63,290 nt of DNA, from NCBI GenBank assembly GCA_015222205.1, contig JADFUW010000027.1, positions 1 to 63,290 of the forward strand, written 5' to 3'. Origin of the DNA: Chloroflexota bacterium (lineage in GTDB: Bacteria; Chloroflexota; Dehalococcoidia; Dehalococcoidales; UBA5760). Of the stretch, positions 58,576 through 63,290 are shown piece after piece. The stretch's first letter is position 1. Each line of letters begins with the position of its first letter. The translations under genes and the position numbers were made by a program. The notes under the pieces were generated by a model. It was not told the origin of the DNA, did not search any database, and saw only the letters and a list, made by a program, of their open reading frames with translations.

Positions 58576-59007
58576 CTACTTATTGGCGTCTAGTTTAGCT
58601 AAACATTTATCGGCTAAACTACTAAACACGGGAACCCTATATGTCTGACCGTGATATGCCTTGTACATCAAGACTCCCCACAGTATCCACCAAATTGCGA
58701 AGAAGATAGCGAAAATAACAGTGCCGGCAATCCATTGAGGGTAGGAAACTCCCCCCCAAACTGCCCAGGCCGACCAGCGCACGGTGTTGGCAATACCCCA
58801 GATAATATTAAGAATACCAAAGGTAACTAGTGACTGCATGGCGTGGAAGCGGATTAACTTATTCTTCTTCTCCGTAACGAGAAAGATGATGCCGGTTACC
58901 CAGAAGCCGACATAACATAGCAATCCTGCTTTATTTGGTTTTAGACTCGTTGTTGAACCAGCCTCCTTTGTCTTTTTCCCCTTCTTTCCTTCTGGTGACG
59001 CTCCCAT
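58576..59007 (-). CDS. DUF4870-like small membrane protein
   Basis: GLLCYVGFWVTGIIFLVTEKKNKLIRFHAMQSLVTFG. Confidence 0.75.
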   Translation of the reverse strand: MGASPEGKKGKKTKEAGSTTSLKPNKAGLLCYVGFWVTGIIFLVTEKKNKLIRFHAMQSLVTFGILNIIWGIANTVRWSAWAVWGGVSYPQWIAGTVIFAIFFAIWWILWGVLMYKAYHGQTYRVPVFSSLADKCLAKLDANK

Positions 59008-59169
59008 TTTAAGCCTCCTTATAGTTTAATATAGCTCTCGGTTGATTAACGGGTACTCTACTGATGTGTTGACTATAGTAGCCTGTTAATGGCTAACTGT
59101 CAATACCCTATTTCACAGCATGGAGTTGACACCTGTATTGCTAGAAGATACAATAACCCTGACCTTGGC

Positions 59170-59245
<76 letters not shown>

Positions 59246-59254
59246 AAAGAAGGG

Positions 59255-59329
59255 GCGGAAGTAGTTCAGCGGTAGAATGCTTCCTTGCCAAGGAAGAGGT
59301 CGCGAGTTCGAATCTCGTCTTCCGCTCCA
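59255..59329 (+). tRNA. tRNA-Gly (anticodon GCC)
   Basis: GCGGAAGTAGTTCAGCGGTAGAATGCTTCCTTGCCAAGGAAGAGGTCGCGAGTTCGAATCTCGTCTTCCGCTCCA cloverleaf with encoded CCA. Confidence 0.97.
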
Positions 59330-59550
59330 GTGAGCTTTGACCACAATGCTACTGTGAGAGCTTTGGCCTTCCCGCAGTCCTAGAATTTATCCCTAACTAT
59401 AACTCTCGTCACCCTCTTCACCGATCCCTCGTCCTGTTATCTTAACATGGTCACCAGCCTGCCGCTCAGGGCAAGGCGATTGAAGAGGAACTGCGTAGGG
59501 TAGATGAACCTATCCGCGGTAGAGGGTAGTTGTCCTTATACTGATGCTTG

Positions 59551-59579
59551 TTTACAAACGTTGCCTTCCTGTGTATAAT
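59551..59579 (+). promoter_or_regulatory. Strong sigma-70-type promoter
   Basis: TTTACA-N17-TATAAT. Confidence 0.8.
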
Positions 59580-59639
59580 TAGAGGGTAGTTTCAGTTTAG
59601 GGCATTGTATACTTTTTGTCACTTCAGGTTTAGTTAAGG

Positions 59640-59690
59640 ATTGGATGACCCGGACTCTAACTAGAATTTCAAGAGAGGAGGTCATCCAAT
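59640..59690 (+). promoter_or_regulatory. 5'UTR stem that includes part of the start codon
   Basis: ATTGGATGACC (59640-59650) / GGTCATCCAAT (59680-59690), 11 bp perfect; SD GGAGG at its 3' arm and AT of the ATG inside the arm. Confidence 0.7.
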
Positions 59691-59994
59691 GAGTTTTCAG
59701 GACAAGTCTATCCAGTGCTCTGATTGCGGGACTACGTTCACCTTCAGCGCTGAGGATCAGGAATTTTTCCGTTCCAAAGGCTACACCAATGAGCCTAAGC
59801 GCTGCCCATCGTGTCGTCAGGCAAGGAAGCTGAACCGTCAAGGAAGTAGCTCATATAGTTATTCCCAACGACGTCAGATGTTCCCTGCGGTATGTGCTGA
59901 GTGTGGCAAGGATACTCAGGTACCCTTTGAGCCGCGTGGGGACAAACCTGTGTACTGTAGCGATTGCTATGGTAAAATCAGATTGACCCGGTAG
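59689..59994 (+). CDS. Zinc-ribbon protein (CxxC-type, cold-shock-linked candidate)
   Basis: IQCSDCGTTFTFSAEDQEFF, RCPSCRQARK, VCAECGKDTQVPF, YCSDCYGK. Confidence 0.85.
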   Translation: MSFQDKSIQCSDCGTTFTFSAEDQEFFRSKGYTNEPKRCPSCRQARKLNRQGSSSYSYSQRRQMFPAVCAECGKDTQVPFEPRGDKPVYCSDCYGKIRLTR

Positions 59995-60064
59995 TCCAAG
60001 TTAAACCTGAATTGCGTCCGGGTCTGTTGTCAGATTCGGACATAATTCTAGAAAGTATGAGTTT

Positions 60065-60256
60065 TTGTCGTTAACAGTTTCAATACGTGAAGGCGAATCC
60101 CAGGATTCTTTGTTGAGTCGTTTCCAGAGAATGATTCAGATGAGTGGCGTTCTTCGAGAAGCGAAGGCTCGTCGTAGATTCATATCTGAACGAGATGCTG
60201 CTCGTATCAAGGCCAAGAATAGTATCAGAAGAAGGCGGCGTAGAGATACTAAGTGA
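60065..60256 (+). CDS. rpsU: 30S ribosomal protein S21
   Basis: VSIREGESQDSLLSRFQRMIQMSGVLREAKARRRF...RRRRRR; TTG start. Confidence 0.85.
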   Translation: MSLTVSIREGESQDSLLSRFQRMIQMSGVLREAKARRRFISERDAARIKAKNSIRRRRRRDTK

Positions 60257-60292
60257 CGGGAAGAGAAATAATTCAAGAAAAGGGGGTGGACT

Positions 60293-60613
60293 ATGAAAAT
60301 CTATGTGGGCAATCTATCGCATGATGTAACTGAAGAAGAATTAAAGCAAGAATTCATGGCTTTTGGAGAGGTGACCTCGGCGAGCATTGTTACAGACAGG
60401 TATACGGGACAACCCAGGGGCTTTGCGTTTGTTGAAATGGCGAAAGTGTCTGAGGGGCAAGCTGCAGTTAAGGGTCTCAACGGCAAAACACTAAAGGATC
60501 AAACTGTTAAAGTAGACGAAGCCCGTCCCCGCGCTGACACCAGAGGCGGTACGTCTTATGGTGACAGGAGGGGCGGCGGGTTTGGTGGTGGGGGTAGACA
60601 GCGAAGATACTAA
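60293..60613 (+). CDS. RRM-type RNA-binding protein with Gly-rich tail
   Basis: KIYVGNLSHDVTEEEL (RNP2), RGFAFVEM (RNP1), GDRRGGGFGGGGRQRRY. Confidence 0.95.
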   Translation: MKIYVGNLSHDVTEEELKQEFMAFGEVTSASIVTDRYTGQPRGFAFVEMAKVSEGQAAVKGLNGKTLKDQTVKVDEARPRADTRGGTSYGDRRGGGFGGGGRQRRY

Positions 60614-60910
60614 ATTTATGTCGTTGTCAGATATAAGCCTAGCGTATATTGGTAGCTTCAGTCTGGAAGCGTTAATGGTAACGTAGGTAACTAAAAGCCA
60701 AGTTGTTACTACGCCCCCCCTTTTTATCTTGTTATAGCACCCTTTAACCCTCAGCATAGGGGAAACCTTGCCCAGCCCGGAAGAACGCCTATTTTTGGAT
60801 TACAGGGGCTGTTCTAGATAATAGCCTGGGGAAGCCCTCTTCTTGTGCCTAGGGTCACATTTTAAGCTTCTGTGCAGTCTATAACGCCCGCTATGGCAGT
60901 TGGAAGAGAG

Positions 60911-62200
60911 TTATCCGCTCGGGTTCACAACACACCCAACAAACAGTATGGCACCGGTCTGTATGTCGTGAATCAGAAAGAGAAAGGGGTGATCAACGGT
61001 AACCTCAACAGGCTCCTCCCCCGGTGGCATAGCCGTCGGCATTATCACTGCAGTAGCAGCTGCTGCTTCTGTACCTGCTTCATCGACGGAGACGAATGCC
61101 TTGTGGATCACATCTCCGATGAACAGGTCGCGGTTGCCCGTCATGCCTGAGAAGTCTGCAACCCCCCATAAGAAAGCATCTGGCATGCCCATCGCTGCGA
61201 GAGTCTCGCCCAGCATAAAGTCCGATTCAAACTCGAATTTCGGTATCGTCAGGGCTACCTCCCTGTACTCCATACTGCCAATAATCTCATCCAGCCGTTG
61301 GGCATCTAACGATCCTTCAAACGCCTCGAATTGGCCAGCACGGGGAAGCAAGATGAGCATCGAGAGTTCACGGCCGTCATAGGGTAGTTCAATAGCCTGA
61401 TAGTTATCTCCCTCAGCGTAGCCAAGTGATTCGGTCTGCCTCATCATCGGCACAATGACTTCATCCCCGTTGAGTAGATGGAAAGTGCCATCACTAGTTG
61501 CATCCTCGTTAAAAGGAAACGCCCAAGCTGCGTTGAAATAGATGGCGTTGGTTAAAACAAGGCGGGTCAGCTGGTCTATTAATCCCTGTGGAATAAGGTC
61601 CTCAATTTTGCCCTCAGTCTGTTCGCTTACCCAATCGTTAATGTTAATACGAGACTCCTCAGGGGCTTTTGCAAAATCGAGTATTCTTAGTCCGGCGCCA
61701 TAATTCTCGGCAAGTGTATCGAGGAAACTGGCAAGGAATTTGTAGTCCTTTTGTCCCCAAATAGCATTAACAATATTCAATCTGAAACCTTCACCATCTT
61801 TGCCCTTTACTCCTTCACCACGCTTAGCAAGTTCAATGTCCAAGCTATTAAAAGCCGGGTGTAGCCGGTCTTTTGGGAGGTTGAAGTGCAGAGCGTTAGC
61901 CATCTGCTCTTCTGTTTCCCCACTAGCACCAGCATAGGTCATCGCCAGCGCCAGTGATATGCTGTAGGGGGAATAGAATAGATTGCCATCACCTGCTCTC
62001 AATTGCTGATAGAGGTCCAGCGCGAAAGTGCTATTATTGCTAACCAGGTTATTGAGGTCGCCTTCAGTTACGCTGGGTGAGGTGATTCGTGGTTTGTCTG
62101 ATTGTAGCACATTACCCTCTACAGGCTGAACGCAGGCGGTCAAGCTAGTCATCAGAATTGCCATTGAAGCAAAGACCATCATTCTCTTCATCTCGATCAC
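60911..62200 (-). CDS. Serpin-family protease inhibitor, predicted lipoprotein
   Basis: Lipobox LTAC; NLFYSPYSISLALAMTYAGASGETEEQM, LVLTNAIYFNAAWAFPF, hinge VDEAGTEAAAATAV, DHPFLFLIHDIQTGAILFVGCVVNP. Confidence 0.96.
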   Translation of the reverse strand: MIEMKRMMVFASMAILMTSLTACVQPVEGNVLQSDKPRITSPSVTEGDLNNLVSNNSTFALDLYQQLRAGDGNLFYSPYSISLALAMTYAGASGETEEQMANALHFNLPKDRLHPAFNSLDIELAKRGEGVKGKDGEGFRLNIVNAIWGQKDYKFLASFLDTLAENYGAGLRILDFAKAPEESRININDWVSEQTEGKIEDLIPQGLIDQLTRLVLTNAIYFNAAWAFPFNEDATSDGTFHLLNGDEVIVPMMRQTESLGYAEGDNYQAIELPYDGRELSMLILLPRAGQFEAFEGSLDAQRLDEIIGSMEYREVALTIPKFEFESDFMLGETLAAMGMPDAFLWGVADFSGMTGNRDLFIGDVIHKAFVSVDEAGTEAAAATAVIMPTAMPPGEEPVEVTVDHPFLFLIHDIQTGAILFVGCVVNPSG

Positions 62201-62350
62201 CTCTCTTATCTTATGAGTTATTACCTAACATTATAACGGAAACCTTGACCTAAGGTTAGCAGCGTGCGGGACCAAAAGAAACACCATATCTTTGTGTTAA
62301 ACAGTGCGCCCACTCGGAAATGAAAAATCTATTTGATCAGGTCAGAAGAC

Positions 62351-62965
62351 TTACTCATATCCGGTGCTCACTTGTGTGATATTTCCATATTCATCGCAGA
62401 TGTAGGTACCCTTTGCTGTGCGAGAATAGAAATAATTGGTGTCAGGGGTACCATCACCATTGAAATCATGAAGAAATAGAACATAGCCTATACCGGCCTG
62501 ACCATGTCTCGTGGTATCATCGGGGAAGCGATGCATGCCACGGGTTGGTATCCTGACGGGGTTGGGAAGTTGACTCAACTTATTGTTCCTCATCATGACT
62601 TGTACTGCGTCTTGAACCTTGCGTAATTCCTCTGCCGCTGCTGCCTGTGGAGAGGGAGACGGCGCTTCAGAAGTGCTGCTTGGAGTCGTTTCCGTAGGCT
62701 GCGTCGGGGCGGGTGCAGGCGACTCGACTTCTGGCTTGGTTGCTCCTGTATCTCCAGGAATTTCTGCGTTCAGAGGATTTGAATCATACGGATCCCAATA
62801 CCCATCATTATCGGTATCTACGTTATTTGGGTTTGTGGCAGCTCTTACTTCTTGGGCATCAGACCATCCATCGCCGTCAGAATCAACTGGTTCCGCACAA
62901 GATATCGCCCCTACGAGGGAAAACGGAATAAGAGAAGTTATCAACAGTACCCTTAGTTTTCTCAT
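62351..62965 (-). CDS. Lipoprotein with thrombospondin type-3-like Ca-binding repeats and pilin-like C-terminal region
   Basis: Lipobox-like AISC; DSDGDGWSDAQEVRAATNPNNVDTDNDGYWDPYDSNPLN; C-terminal VQDAVQVMMRNNKLSQLPNP...KGTYICDEYGNITQVSTGYE. Confidence 0.7.
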   Translation of the reverse strand: MRKLRVLLITSLIPFSLVGAISCAEPVDSDGDGWSDAQEVRAATNPNNVDTDNDGYWDPYDSNPLNAEIPGDTGATKPEVESPAPAPTQPTETTPSSTSEAPSPSPQAAAAEELRKVQDAVQVMMRNNKLSQLPNPVRIPTRGMHRFPDDTTRHGQAGIGYVLFLHDFNGDGTPDTNYFYSRTAKGTYICDEYGNITQVSTGYE

Positions 62966-63165
62966 AACTCAATTCCCCTCGCCCAAACCTTAGTCACCTA
63001 ACAATAATGATATATCATCTGTCACGGTTAGGCAATCTTCTGCAGAGGGTAATGCACTGTAATCAGCGGCTCGCGCGACAAATGAGGACACATAACAAGC
63101 AGTTGTGACATTACACATTCTGGACTTTTGTACAACTACGCTAACCTTTTGTGCGAGATTCGATT

Positions 63166-63290
63166 TTATATCGAACTCAATATGCCAGGCAATTCAGCGA
63201 GGCTCTTTATTATAAAGTCGGGCTTCTCGTCTTCGCTGCCTATTATCTCCTCGTAGCGGTCATTCCACCTAAACCACACGCTTTTCATCC
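63166..63290 (-). CDS. C-terminal fragment of a HAD-family hydrolase (truncated by window edge)
   Basis: MKSVWFRWNDRYEEIIGSEDEKPDFIIKSLAELPGILSSI* read from the window end; PDF.I.SL.ELP.IL is a typical HAD C-terminus. Confidence 0.55.
   Translation of the reverse strand, partial: MKSVWFRWNDRYEEIIGSEDEKPDFIIKSLAELPGILSSI

Overview
The 63.3 kb window looks like a contiguous chromosomal segment of an anaerobic bacterium. By gene content it is probably Chloroflexota, class Dehalococcoidia; this is inferred and was not checked by search. Housekeeping and biosynthetic blocks: DUF58/DUF4129/MoxR; an ApbE-RnfCDGEAB electron-transport operon; rsmD-coaD-ferredoxin; a MacB-type ABC exporter with adaptor and AbrB-like regulator; proC-leuS; a corrinoid activator (RACo-like) with a methyl-THF:corrinoid methyltransferase; glnA-gatB-secG-rsfS; tsaE-tsaB-thiL; rsmA-ispE; a nine-gene aromatic amino acid operon (aroF-B-D-E-K-A-C-pheA-tyrA); panC-panB-panD with a DUF2520 Rossmann protein; and three tRNAs (Ala-CGC, Phe-GAA, Gly-GCC). 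Most interesting parts: (1) a four-gene SipW-like signal peptidase/TasA-camelysin-like surface locus with a strong promoter, a 16-bp palindrome and a proline-stalk membrane protein; (2) a zinc-ribbon/rpsU/RRM locus with a near-consensus promoter and a perfect 11-bp stem that includes part of the start codon; (3) an attenuator-like leader before the aro operon with mutually exclusive hairpins; (4) a 17-aa rubredoxin-knuckle micro-ORF coupled to ispE by ATGA; (5) CTG as the only plausible start for both rsfS and rsmA; (6) a lipoprotein serpin beside a lipoprotein that joins Ca-binding TSP3-like repeats to a pilin-like C-terminal region; (7) an IS3-family remnant with an in-frame deletion of its DNA-binding part. 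No rRNA genes or CRISPR arrays were seen.
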